Below, one piece after another: positions 36,500-44,656 of a stretch of DNA of 64,000 nucleotides (position 1 is its first letter; each line of letters opens with the position of its first letter). Source of the DNA: Aestuariivirga sp. (GTDB taxonomy: Bacteria > Pseudomonadota > Alphaproteobacteria > Rhizobiales > Aestuariivirgaceae). A program made the translations under genes and the position numbers. The notes under the pieces were generated by a model. The model saw nothing but the letters and a program-made list of their open reading frames with translations, ran no database searches and was not told the origin of the DNA. The stretch lies in contig NZ_JADCDB010000031.1 of assembly GCF_020252395.1 (NCBI RefSeq), positions 62,001 to 126,000 of the forward strand, given 5' to 3'.

Positions 36500-37552
36500 T
36501 TATTCACCCCAGGTGCGTTCCAGCGCCCGCATCCAGTTCTCCGAACACAGCTTGCGGCTGAGGTCTTCGCCATAACCGTGCGCCGCCATGGCTTCGACCA
36601 GCCGGGGCAGGCCGGTCACGTCGCCGATCTGGGAGGGGATTCGGGCGCCGTCGAAGTCGGAGCCCAGCCCCACATGGTCCTCGCCGGCGTGCTTCATCAG
36701 GTGATCGAGGTGGCGGAGCATGGTGTCCAGCCCGTTCTCGCTCTGCCAGCGGCCGTCGGCGCGCAGGAAGCCATTGGCGAAATTGAGGCCCACCATGCCG
36801 CCGGTCTGGCCGATGATATTGAGCTGGTCGTCGGTCAAGTTGCGCGAGGAGGCACAGAGCGCATGCGCGTTGGAATGGGTGGCGACCAGCGGCGCGGTGG
36901 AATGGCGCGCCACGTCCCAGAAGCCCTTTTCGTTGAGGTGCGAGAGGTCGACCATAATCCTGAGCTCATTGCAGCGGCGCACCAGCGCCTTGCCCGCCTC
37001 GCTGAGGCCGCCGCCGGTATCGGGCGAGGACGGGAAGCGGAAGGGCACGCCTTGGCCGAAGGCATTGTCGCGGCTCCACACGAGGCCCAGCGAGCGCAGG
37101 CCTGCCTTGTGCAGCACGTCGAGCGACTTGAGCTCGGGGTCGATCGCCTCCGCGCCCTCGATATGGAAAATTGCGGCGATCTGGCCCTGGGCCACGGCGT
37201 CGCGAATCTCCGCTGCCGTCCGGCACACCTTGAAGCGGCCTTCCGAACGTTCCTCGATGCGGAACAGGATCGAGGCCATGCCGATGGTGGCGTTGAGTGC
37301 GCCCACCTGGCCCACCTGGTCGGCGGGGGGCGGGTTCATGTCCTCGTCGTCGTCGAGGTCGGCATCCGCCGGGCTTGGCGCGAAGATGGCGAAGAAGCCG
37401 CCCTGGAAACCGCCCTTGATCATGCGCGGCAGGTCGAGGTGGCCGCCGGTGTCACCGTTCAGGAAATCGGCAACCGGGTCACCGGACTTCTTGCTCCACA
37501 GGCGGAGCAGCACGTCGTTATGGCCATCGAACACGGGAACCAAGTTCACCAT
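36500..37552 (-). CDS. Membrane dipeptidase (renal dipeptidase family)
   Basis: A 350-residue M19 zinc dipeptidase-like protein. The metal motif FDGHNDVLLR (about 8-17), the bridging Glu in FHIEGAEAIDP, HIS ligands in VDLSHLNEKGFWDV and VATHSNAHALC, and GLGSDFDGA near the C terminus are present. No signal peptide, so it is probably cytoplasmic. ATG at 37552 is used; GTG at 37549 has better spacing from GGAAAG. It lies between sodB and HTH-ribB on one strand. Confidence 0.88.
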   Translation of the reverse strand: MVNLVPVFDGHNDVLLRLWSKKSGDPVADFLNGDTGGHLDLPRMIKGGFQGGFFAIFAPSPADADLDDDEDMNPPPADQVGQVGALNATIGMASILFRIEERSEGRFKVCRTAAEIRDAVAQGQIAAIFHIEGAEAIDPELKSLDVLHKAGLRSLGLVWSRDNAFGQGVPFRFPSSPDTGGGLSEAGKALVRRCNELRIMVDLSHLNEKGFWDVARHSTAPLVATHSNAHALCASSRNLTDDQLNIIGQTGGMVGLNFANGFLRADGRWQSENGLDTMLRHLDHLMKHAGEDHVGLGSDFDGARIPSQIGDVTGLPRLVEAMAAHGYGEDLSRKLCSENWMRALERTWGE

Positions 37553-37563
37553 CCTTTCCAGCG

Positions 37564-37588
37564 AAAACGGCCGGGCTTGGCCCGGCCG
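37564..37588 (-). terminator. Rho-independent terminator after sodB
   Basis: A perfect 9-bp stem (cggccgggc with gcccggccg, 37568-37588), TTG loop, followed on the minus strand by TTTTCGC. It lies 26 bp beyond the sodB stop and 11 bp before the dipeptidase start. Confidence 0.75.
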
Positions 37589-37614
37589 CTCTGTCGTTCC
37601 GGACTCGCCTGAGC

Positions 37615-38214
37615 TTACGCCTTCGAGAACATCTCGTCGACATAGTCCCAGTTGACCAGGTTGTCGACGAAGGCTTCGAGATATTTCGGGCGCAGGTTGC
37701 GGTAGTCGATGTAATAGCTGTGCTCCCACACGTCGCAACCGAGGATGGGGGAGGCGCCGTGCATCAGCGGATTTTCGCCGTTTGGCGTCTTCATGATGAC
37801 GAGCTTGCCGTCCTTCTTGGCGATCCAGGCCCAGCCGGAGCCGAACTGCGTGACGCCGGCCTGGATGAAGTCGGTGCGCATCTTGTCATAGCCGCCGAGG
37901 TCCGCGTCGATCGCCGCCTGCAGCTTGGCCGGAATTTTCTTGCCGCCGCCATTGGGCTTCATCCAGTTCCAGAAATGGACGTGGTTGTAGTGCTGGCCGA
38001 CGTTGTTGATGAGGGGCGCGTTCTTTTCGGCGAAGGCGATCTTGCAGATCTCCTCGACGGACTTCGAGGCCAGCGGGCTGTCCTTCAGCGCGTTGTTTCC
38101 GTTGGTCACGTAAGCCATATGGTGCTTGTCGTGATGATACTCCAGCGTCTCCTTGGACATGTAGGCGCCAAGCGCGTCATAGGCATAGGGCAGGGCGGGC
38201 AGTTCGAGAGCCAT
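37615..38214 (-). CDS. sodB: Fe/Mn superoxide dismutase
   Basis: A 199-residue enzyme of normal length converting superoxide to peroxide and oxygen. Metal ligands: His in LEYHHDKHHMAYV (first) and VGQHYNHVHFWNWM (second), Asp and His in CDVWEHSYYIDY. The Gln/Gly pattern GQHYNH...QFGSGWAWI suggests an iron-type, but metal choice is not certain. AAGGAGGA lies 6 nt before the ATG at 38214. Own promoter and terminator are visible. Confidence 0.94.
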   Translation of the reverse strand: MALELPALPYAYDALGAYMSKETLEYHHDKHHMAYVTNGNNALKDSPLASKSVEEICKIAFAEKNAPLINNVGQHYNHVHFWNWMKPNGGGKKIPAKLQAAIDADLGGYDKMRTDFIQAGVTQFGSGWAWIAKKDGKLVIMKTPNGENPLMHGASPILGCDVWEHSYYIDYRNLRPKYLEAFVDNLVNWDYVDEMFSKA

Positions 38215-38243
38215 TGTCGTTCCTCCTTGAAAGCTGTCGGCAC

Positions 38244-38272
38244 TATCTAGTCCGTGCCGCTCGAACGCGCAA
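38244..38272 (-). promoter_or_regulatory. sodB promoter candidate
   Basis: TTGCGC (38272-38267), 17-bp spacer, TAGATA (38249-38244) on the minus strand. The predicted start gives a leader of about 23 nt with a strong ribosome site. Confidence 0.5.
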
Positions 38273-38305
38273 GGAAGCCCGCCAGGATCCAGGGGTGAGG
38301 TGAAT

Positions 38306-38512
38306 TCATGCCGAGACCGCGGCATCGGGAGCGCCGGTCTTGGCGGCAATCTCTTCTTGGGTGGCGTCGAAACTGGTCTTCGGCCCGGCGAGGCCTGTGC
38401 GGGCGGTCTTGGGTGGTTGACCGGTTGCGCCAGCGGCGGACCGCGGTCTCGCCGGCACTGCGTTCGCGGCCAGTTCGGCTGCCGGAGCGGCGCCCGCATG
38501 GACATCGGGCAT
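38306..38512 (-). CDS. Doubtful small ORF, 68 aa
   Basis: An ORF in the 364-bp gap between sodB and guaD. The product is Ala/Pro/Gly-rich and low in complexity (VHAGAAPAAELAANAVPARP), ending DATQEEIAAKTGAPDAAVSA. No good ribosome site precedes the ATG and I know no relative. It may be chance reading of GC-rich DNA. The rest of this gap holds the sodB promoter and, near 38585-38641, a dispersed repeat. Confidence 0.2.
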   Translation of the reverse strand: MPDVHAGAAPAAELAANAVPARPRSAAGATGQPPKTARTGLAGPKTSFDATQEEIAAKTGAPDAAVSA

Positions 38513-38578
38513 CGTGCGGGCAAGTGGAATCGCGTGCGAAGCGAAAGAGGCTCTACAAGAAGCCGGGGTGCCGCTTTC

Positions 38579-39928
38579 TCACCGCACATGCTGACCCAAA
38601 GCGGGGTCGAGGCTTTCGCCGGGATGACGGCATTGAAGGTGGGATTCACGCCTCTCATGCACCTTGCGGCCCCTTACATAGGTGGCCTCCACCGCGCGGT
38701 CGTCGCCGAGAATCATCAGCGAGAACAGCACATCCTCAAGTGACGTCGAGAGTTCCTGGCGGCTGGCCAGAACCGGTGTCGCCTTGGGGTCCAGGACCAC
38801 GATGTCGGCGAACTTGCCGTGCTCCAACGCGCCCGTCTCATGCGCAATCTTCAATCGCTCCGCGTTGCCGCGCGTGGCCATGGCGAAGAGCTCGTGCGCC
38901 GAGGGCTTGTAGCCGGCCAGCATCTGCACCTTGTAGGCCTCGCCCAGTGTGGCCAGCATGGAATAGCTGGTGCCGCCGCCGACGTCGGTGGCCACACCCA
39001 AATGCACGGGCCTGCTCTTCTCCCGCAGCCGGGGCATGGACATGAGGCCCGAGCCGAGAAAGGTGTTGGAGGTGGGGCAATGCACCACCGTGGACCCTGA
39101 CTCCGAGAGCCGCGCGCGTTCGCGTCCGGAGAGGTGGATGCCATGGGCGAAGAGGCTGCGGCCGCTCAAGAGGCCGAAGTGGTCATAGACGTCGGTATAG
39201 TCCTTCGACCAGGGGAACAGCTCCTTCACGAAGGCGATCTCGCGCGGGCTTTCGGAGAGATGCGTCTGCATCAGCGCGCCGGGAAGCGAGGAGAGCAATT
39301 CGCCGGAGACCTTGAGCTGCGCGTCCGATGATGTGGGCGCGAAGCGCGGCGTCACCGCATAGCGCAGCCGTCCCTTGCCGTGCCACTTTTCATAGAGCTC
39401 GACGGTTTCACGGGCGCCCGTCTCTGGCGTGTCCTCAACGGCGGGGATTGCGTTCCTGTCCATCATGGTCTTGCCGGTGACGAGCGCCATGCCATGCGCA
39501 TCCGCCGCGGAAAAGAGCGCATCGGCACAGATCTTGTGCACCGAGCAGAAGGCGAGTGCGGATGTCGTGCCGTGCTGGAACAGGCGGGAGAGGAAGACTT
39601 GCGCCGCGGCACGAGCATAGCCGGAATCGGCGTAGCGGCTCTCCTCCGGGAAGGTGAAGCGTGTGAGCCAGTCGAGCAGGTCCTTTCCAGGTGCCGCCAG
39701 CATGCGGTATTGCGGGAAGTGGATGTGGGCATCGATGAAGCCCGGCATGACGAGCTTGTCGCCGTAGTCATCGACCTCCGCCTGGGCGAAGCCCTGCGGG
39801 AGCAGCGCCTGTGGACCGGCCCACAGGATGACACCGTCATCACCGATGGCAATGGCGCCCGTGCTTTCGTGCACCGCCTTGCCGTACTCGGCGAAGCTCA
39901 GCGTCTGGCCTTTGATGACCCGTGTCAT
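38579..39928 (-). CDS. guaD: Guanine deaminase with repeat-derived tail
   Basis: A 449-residue amidohydrolase turning guanine into xanthine. Metal and catalytic motifs: PGFIDAHIHFPQ, ALMQTHLSESPREI, LFAHGIHLSGRE and GVATDVGGGTS. The last 16 residues (CRHPGESLDPALGQHV) are encoded by a dispersed palindromic repeat (about 38585-38641), so the gene's natural 3' end has been replaced. It is the last gene of the eleven-gene purine operon and overlaps uraD by 4 bp. Its xanthine feeds XdhABC. Confidence 0.93.
   Translation of the reverse strand: MTRVIKGQTLSFAEYGKAVHESTGAIAIGDDGVILWAGPQALLPQGFAQAEVDDYGDKLVMPGFIDAHIHFPQYRMLAAPGKDLLDWLTRFTFPEESRYADSGYARAAAQVFLSRLFQHGTTSALAFCSVHKICADALFSAADAHGMALVTGKTMMDRNAIPAVEDTPETGARETVELYEKWHGKGRLRYAVTPRFAPTSSDAQLKVSGELLSSLPGALMQTHLSESPREIAFVKELFPWSKDYTDVYDHFGLLSGRSLFAHGIHLSGRERARLSESGSTVVHCPTSNTFLGSGLMSMPRLREKSRPVHLGVATDVGGGTSYSMLATLGEAYKVQMLAGYKPSAHELFAMATRGNAERLKIAHETGALEHGKFADIVVLDPKATPVLASRQELSTSLEDVLFSLMILGDDRAVEATYVRGRKVHERRESHLQCRHPGESLDPALGQHVR
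38585..38641. repeat. Dispersed palindromic repeat inside the guaD 3' end
   Basis: A diverged copy of the 401-433 family (gcggggtcgaggctttcgccgg followed by gatgacggc). Its reading frame supplies the C-terminal tail of GuaD, CRHPGES..., the same peptide other copies give. Confidence 0.6.
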
Positions 39929-40419
39929 GGCGACACCCTGTCCTCGATGCGAAAGCGGAAGATGCGGCAGACTTGGCTCAGCGCCGTTTCGAATTCGGCA
40001 TCACGGTCGTTGCCGACGCGCGCCGCGAAGCTGTCGAGGATCATGTGCTTGGTGGCGCCCTTCACCGCGAAGATAAAGGGGAAGCCGAAGCGCTCCCGGT
40101 AGCGCGTGTTGAGGTCCGTGAAGCGGGCGAATTCATCCGCGGTCAGCGTGTTGAGGCCAGCACCCGCCTGTTCCTTCGTCGAGTCATCGGTGAGCTTGGC
40201 CCGGCCGGCGAGGTCCGGATGGGCGCGGACGAGGGCCAGCTGCGCGTCACGGTTGGCGGCTCGGATGGCGGCCTCAAAATGCTTCACCAGCGTCTCGCGG
40301 CTGGCAAAGGGGCGGAAGGCATCGGCCTCGCGCGCCACCCAGGGGGAGTGCTCGGCCACGTCGCCGAATGCCTCGATGAAGGCCTTTGGGCTTATGGCGT
40401 TGACTTGCGTGATGCTCAT
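39925..40419 (-). CDS. uraD: OHCU decarboxylase
   Basis: A 164-residue enzyme decarboxylating 2-oxo-4-hydroxy-4-carboxy-5-ureidoimidazoline to S-allantoin. The conserved FGDVAEHSPWVAREA holds the active-site His. RAHPDLAGRAKL, TKEQAGAGL and TRYRERFGFPFIFAVKG follow. Two ATGs (40422 and 40419) overlap the puuD stop; either gives coupled translation. It overlaps guaD by 4 bp. It completes the urate-to-allantoin route with PuuD and UraH. Confidence 0.93.
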   Translation of the reverse strand: MSITQVNAISPKAFIEAFGDVAEHSPWVAREADAFRPFASRETLVKHFEAAIRAANRDAQLALVRAHPDLAGRAKLTDDSTKEQAGAGLNTLTADEFARFTDLNTRYRERFGFPFIFAVKGATKHMILDSFAARVGNDRDAEFETALSQVCRIFRFRIEDRVSP

Positions 40420-42503
40420 CATTGCCTGGCGATCCATGTTCCGAGCTTGGCGCGCTCCTCGTCCAGCATGCCGGTTCGGTTGCCGAGCGGCATGGCCTTG
40501 TTGGCGATAGACTGCACCCAAACCTGCGCCGAATAGCGCTTCAGCTGTTCCAGCGTCTCAAGATGAACGCCCTTGGGCGCCACCTTGATGGTCGCATCGG
40601 CCGGATATTCCGCATGGCAGGCCGCACAGCGCGTCTGCACGATATGGAGCGCCTCGGCATCGGTCACCTCGCCGGGGAAGAGCACGAGCTTCGAGGGCTG
40701 CGTGATCATGAGGCCCATGGCCAGCGCCGCGCCGATCAGGGGCAGCATCCAGGCCAGGTCGGCGTGGCGGTCGCCCACCTCGGTACGCACCAGGAAGTGG
40801 CGGGCGAGTCCGCCGGCGAGGATGATGAGCCCCGCCAGCATCCAGGCATGCGGGCTGTCGGTGATCATCGGGAAATGGTTCGACACCATCATCGCCAGCA
40901 CGGGGAGTGTCAGATAGGTGTTGTGCAGCGAGCGCTGCTTGCCTTGTGAGCCGAGCCGCGGGTCCGGCTTCTCTCCCTTCAGCAGCGCCGCCGTGATCTT
41001 GCGCTGGTTGGGGATGATCACCATGAAGACATTGGCCGCCATCAGCGTGCCGATCAGCGCGCCGATGTGGATGAAGGCGCCGCGGCCGGAGAACACATGC
41101 GTATAGCCCCAGGCGAAGGCCAGCAGCATGGCGAAGAGCACGATGGCGAGAAGCCCCGTGCTGCGGCCGATGGGCGACTTGCAGAGCGCGGTGTAGAGCA
41201 CCCAGCCGAGTGCAAGGCTCGCGATCGAGATGCCGATGGCCTGAAGCTGGGTGAGCGGCATGATGTTGGGGTCGATCAGGTAGCTGTCCGCCTGCAGGTA
41301 ATAGAGCACGACCAGCAGCAGGAAGCCGGTGACCCAGGTGAGATAGGCCTCCCACTTGAACCAGATGAGGTCCTTGGGCAGCGTCTCGGGCGCCGTCAGA
41401 TATTTCCGCACATGGTAGAAGCCGCCGCCATGCACCTCCCAGGCCTCGCCACCTACACCGGCGGGCATGCCCGGCTCCTTGCGGAGCGAGAAGTCGAGCG
41501 CCACGAAATAGAAGGAGGTGCCGATCCAGGCGATGCCGGCGATCATATGACCCCAGCGGATGAACAGGTTGGCCCAGTCGAGCGAGAACAGCGGCGAGGA
41601 GGAGAGCAGCCACGCACCGCCAAGCGACACGAAGATGACCGGCAGCGTCCAGGCGGTCCTGGAGAGCGGGTCACCCACCTCGTGCCGCACGAGGAAGTGG
41701 CGCAGCGCCGCGCCGCCGATAAAGATCAGGCCCACCAGCAGCCAGGCATGCGGCGCATCGGTGAGCATGGCGAAATGGTTCGACACCATCATCAGCAGCA
41801 CGGGCAGCGTCAGGTAAGTGTTATGCAGAGAGCGCTGTTTGCCGATGGCGCCCAGCCGCGGATCGGGAGTCTCGCCACGGATCAGCGCCGCCGTGATCTT
41901 GCGCTGGTTGGGAATGATCACCATGAAGACGTTGGCCGCCATGATGGTGCCGGTGATGACGCCGGCATGGATGAAGGCGCCGCGGCCCGAGAAGAGATGC
42001 GTGAAGATGAAGGCGAAGCCGAGGATCAGCGCGAAGACGCAGGCTGCGAGCAGGCCCGTCTTCTGGCCGATGGGCGAACGGCACAGCCCGTCATAGATGG
42101 CCCAGCCGGCAACAATGGAAATGAGCGAAATGACAATCGCCTGCCATGGTGCGAGCTCGGCGATGGCGGGATCGATGAGATTGGCGCTGGCGTTGAAGTA
42201 ATACACCACCGCCAGCAGGAAGAAGCCGGTGACCCAGGTGAGATAGGCCTCCCACTTGAACCAGGTGAGATGCTCGGGGAGCGTCGCGGGTGCGGAGAGA
42301 TATTTCTGGACGTGGTAGAAGCCGCCGCCATGCACCTCCCATGCCTCGCCGCGCACGCCTTGCGGGAGGTCCGGACGTGTTTTCAGCGAAAAGTCCAGCG
42401 CCACGAAATAGAAGGACGTGCCGATCCACGCGATGCCGGCGATCATGTGCCCCCAGCGGATCGCGAAGTTCAGCCAGTCGGCGATGAAAGGCTCCAATTC
42501 CAC
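40419..42503 (-). CDS. puuD: PuuD-type membrane urate oxidase, tandemly duplicated, with cytochrome c domain
   Basis: A 694-residue protein, far above the usual PuuD length of about 400. The membrane domain occurs twice: residues 9-280 and 309-580 align without gaps at an exact 300-residue offset, 71% identical over 270 positions by my hand count. Both copies keep IRWGHMIAGIAWIGTSFYFV, WEVHGGGFYH, KWEAYLTWVTGF, FSGRGAFIH and IIPNQRKITAAL. One c-type haem domain follows (CAACH at 626-630, probable Met ligand in KAMPLGN). PuuD oxidises urate to 5-hydroxyisourate and passes electrons to the cytochrome. GAGGAG lies 8 nt before the ATG. Confidence 0.93.
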   Translation of the reverse strand: MELEPFIADWLNFAIRWGHMIAGIAWIGTSFYFVALDFSLKTRPDLPQGVRGEAWEVHGGGFYHVQKYLSAPATLPEHLTWFKWEAYLTWVTGFFLLAVVYYFNASANLIDPAIAELAPWQAIVISLISIVAGWAIYDGLCRSPIGQKTGLLAACVFALILGFAFIFTHLFSGRGAFIHAGVITGTIMAANVFMVIIPNQRKITAALIRGETPDPRLGAIGKQRSLHNTYLTLPVLLMMVSNHFAMLTDAPHAWLLVGLIFIGGAALRHFLVRHEVGDPLSRTAWTLPVIFVSLGGAWLLSSSPLFSLDWANLFIRWGHMIAGIAWIGTSFYFVALDFSLRKEPGMPAGVGGEAWEVHGGGFYHVRKYLTAPETLPKDLIWFKWEAYLTWVTGFLLLVVLYYLQADSYLIDPNIMPLTQLQAIGISIASLALGWVLYTALCKSPIGRSTGLLAIVLFAMLLAFAWGYTHVFSGRGAFIHIGALIGTLMAANVFMVIIPNQRKITAALLKGEKPDPRLGSQGKQRSLHNTYLTLPVLAMMVSNHFPMITDSPHAWMLAGLIILAGGLARHFLVRTEVGDRHADLAWMLPLIGAALAMGLMITQPSKLVLFPGEVTDAEALHIVQTRCAACHAEYPADATIKVAPKGVHLETLEQLKRYSAQVWVQSIANKAMPLGNRTGMLDEERAKLGTWIARQ

Positions 42504-42517
42504 GGCTCCTCATGAAT

Positions 42518-42550
42518 GCGCCTGCCGGGGATTGCTCCCGCGGCAGGCGC
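42518..42550 (-). other. Intercistronic hairpin between BMP gene and puuD
   Basis: A 10-bp stem (gcgcctgccg/cggcaggcgc, 42518-42527 with 42541-42550), extended by a few more pairs. No T-run follows, so it is not a terminator; it may protect the BMP message or limit read-through, as is common after binding-protein genes. Confidence 0.5.
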
Positions 42551-42569
42551 TGGTTGTCGAACCTGACGC

Positions 42570-43637
42570 TTACTGCGGCAGCTTGTCGTCGATGCCCTTG
42601 ATGTAATAGTTCATGCCGAGCAGCTCGCCATCGGGCAGCGGCTTGCCGGCCTCCCCGACCGTCGTGCCGTCCTGCTTGGTGATCGGGCCGGTGAAGGGAT
42701 GGAATTCGCCGGACTTGATCTTGGCGACCGTGTCCTCGGCCATCTTCTTCACGTCGTCGGGCATGTTGGTGAAGGGCGAAAGGACAACCATTCCGTCCTT
42801 CATGCCACCCCAGGTGTCATCCGGCTTCCAGGTGCCGTCGAGAACGGCCTGGACGCGCGCGATGTAATAGGGGTCCCAGTCATCCGTGTTGGAGGTGAGT
42901 TGGGCCTTGGGCGCGAACTTGATCATGTCGGAGGACTGGCCAAAGCCGAGCTTGCCGGCCTTTTCGGCCTCCTGCAAGGGCGCCGTCGAATCCGTGTGCT
43001 GGACGAGAATGTCCGCACCCTGGCCCAGGAGCACCTTGGCGGCATCCGCCTCCTTGCCCGGATCATACCAGGAGTTGACCCAGACGATCTTGACCTTGAA
43101 GTCAGGGTTCACCGACTGGGCGCCGAGCATAAAGGAATTGATGCCCATGACGACTTCCGGGATCGGGAAGGACACGATGTAACCCGCAGTACCCGTCTTC
43201 GACATCTTGGCGGCGATCTGGCCCATCACGTAGCGGCCCTCATAGAAGCGCGCATTGTAGATACCGACGTTGTCGGCCTTCTTGTAACCCGTTGCGTGCT
43301 CGAACTTGATGTCCGGATACTTGGCAGCGACCTTGATGGTCGGGTCCATGAAGCCGAAGGAAGTGGTGAAAATGATCTTGCAGCCCTCGCGCGCCAGGCG
43401 CTCGATGGCGCGCTCGGCATCCGGGCCTTCGGCCACGTTCTCGAGGAACACGGTCTCGACCTTGTCGCCCAGCGCCTTATCGACGGCCTTGCGGCCGACG
43501 TCGTGCTGGTAGGAATAGCCGAAGTCACCCACGGGACCCACATAGACCCAGCAGGCCTTCAGCTTGTCAGCCGCTTGCGCGGCGGTCGCCGGGACGCCAA
43601 GCGCCAGGACCGCCGCCATCGCCATCCATTTCTTCAT
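42570..43637 (-). CDS. BMP-family ABC substrate-binding protein (purine/nucleoside)
   Basis: A 355-residue periplasmic binding protein with a signal peptide (about 1-22, ending TAAQAA). BMP-family features: VYVGPVGDFGYSYQHDVGRKA, SFGFMDPTIKVAAKYPD and GTAGYIVSFPIPEVVMGINSF. Such proteins bind nucleosides or purine bases. AAGGAG lies 9 nt before the ATG at 43637. It sits inside the purine operon, downstream of its two permeases, which supports a purine substrate. Confidence 0.9.
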   Translation of the reverse strand: MKKWMAMAAVLALGVPATAAQAADKLKACWVYVGPVGDFGYSYQHDVGRKAVDKALGDKVETVFLENVAEGPDAERAIERLAREGCKIIFTTSFGFMDPTIKVAAKYPDIKFEHATGYKKADNVGIYNARFYEGRYVMGQIAAKMSKTGTAGYIVSFPIPEVVMGINSFMLGAQSVNPDFKVKIVWVNSWYDPGKEADAAKVLLGQGADILVQHTDSTAPLQEAEKAGKLGFGQSSDMIKFAPKAQLTSNTDDWDPYYIARVQAVLDGTWKPDDTWGGMKDGMVVLSPFTNMPDDVKKMAEDTVAKIKSGEFHPFTGPITKQDGTTVGEAGKPLPDGELLGMNYYIKGIDDKLPQ

Positions 43638-43732
43638 TCTCGTTTGCTCCTTGTTCAAAATCCGTTTCCCTGCAGCCGTCTTATTCATCACTTCGAGGCC
43701 GGCTGCAGGCCGTGACGAAGCTTCTTCAAGGC

Positions 43733-44656
43733 CTAGCGGTCAGGCACGAAAGGCTGACCGAGGCAAGCCGGTGTATTGGCCCGCATGAGGGCCCGGTTGC
43801 CCGAGATCACGACCAGCACCAGGATGGTCACGATATAGGGCAAAGCGGAGAGTAGCTGGGACGGGATGCCGATGCCATATGCCTGGAGCGAAAATCCCAT
43901 CACCGTGATTGTCCCGAAGAGATAGGCCCCCGCCACGATGCGCCAGGGCAGCCAGGAGGAGAAGACAACCAGCGCCAGGGCGATCCAGCCGCGGCCCGCC
44001 GTCATGTTCTCCACCCATTGCGGCGTATAGGCGAGCGAAAGATAGCCGCCCGCGAGCCCCGAACAGGCGCCGCCGAACATAACACAGAGGTAGCGGACGC
44101 CGACCACCGAATAGCCCAGCGCATGGGCCGACTGTTGGCTATCGCCCACCGCGCGGATGATGAGTCCGGCTTTGGTGCGGAACAGGACATAGGACACCGC
44201 CGCCACGATGATGAGCGAGAGATAGACCAGGAAGTCCTGTCCGAACAGAATTGGGCCGATGAGGGGAACCTCGGAAAGGCCAGGGATGTGCAGCCGCTCG
44301 AGGTGGATGCCGGGCTGGCCCACGAAGCTTTCACCCATCAGCCCGGCGGCGCCGAGCCCGAGCAGCGTGAGCGCAAGGCCTGTCGCCACCTGGTTCGAGA
44401 CCATGGTGAGGGTGAGAAAGCCGAAGAGCAGGGACAGCACCGCACCGGCGGCCAGAGCGGCGAACACGCCAACGTAAGGATTGCCCGTCATCAGGGCGGC
44501 GCCGAAGCCCGAGACGGCGCCCACCGCCATCATGCCCTCGACGCCGAGGTTGAGTACGCCAGAGCGCTCCACCACCAGCTCGCCGATGGCGGCGAGCAGC
44601 AGCGGGGTGGACGCCGTGATGATGGTGAGGATGACAGAGAGAAGCTGGTCGTTCAT
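43733..44656 (-). CDS. ABC transporter permease (nucleoside type), second
   Basis: A 307-residue permease of the BPD_transp_2 family, with about eight membrane helices and GVLNLGVEGMMAVGA near the N terminus, diagnostic of nucleoside/ribose-type permeases (NupQ-like). The ATG at 44656 overlaps the preceding permease by 4 bp. It pairs with that permease as a heterodimer. Confidence 0.9.
   Translation of the reverse strand: MNDQLLSVILTIITASTPLLLAAIGELVVERSGVLNLGVEGMMAVGAVSGFGAALMTGNPYVGVFAALAAGAVLSLLFGFLTLTMVSNQVATGLALTLLGLGAAGLMGESFVGQPGIHLERLHIPGLSEVPLIGPILFGQDFLVYLSLIIVAAVSYVLFRTKAGLIIRAVGDSQQSAHALGYSVVGVRYLCVMFGGACSGLAGGYLSLAYTPQWVENMTAGRGWIALALVVFSSWLPWRIVAGAYLFGTITVMGFSLQAYGIGIPSQLLSALPYIVTILVLVVISGNRALMRANTPACLGQPFVPDR

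Noticed and set aside
36261-36500. FMN riboswitch upstream of ribB
   Set aside because: The gap to the dipeptidase gene is only about 50 bp and is filled by the palindrome; the conserved FMN element does not fit.
40419-42503. Assembly artefact as an explanation for the puuD duplication
   Set aside because: The two copies differ at about 29% of residues, far beyond sequencing or assembly error.
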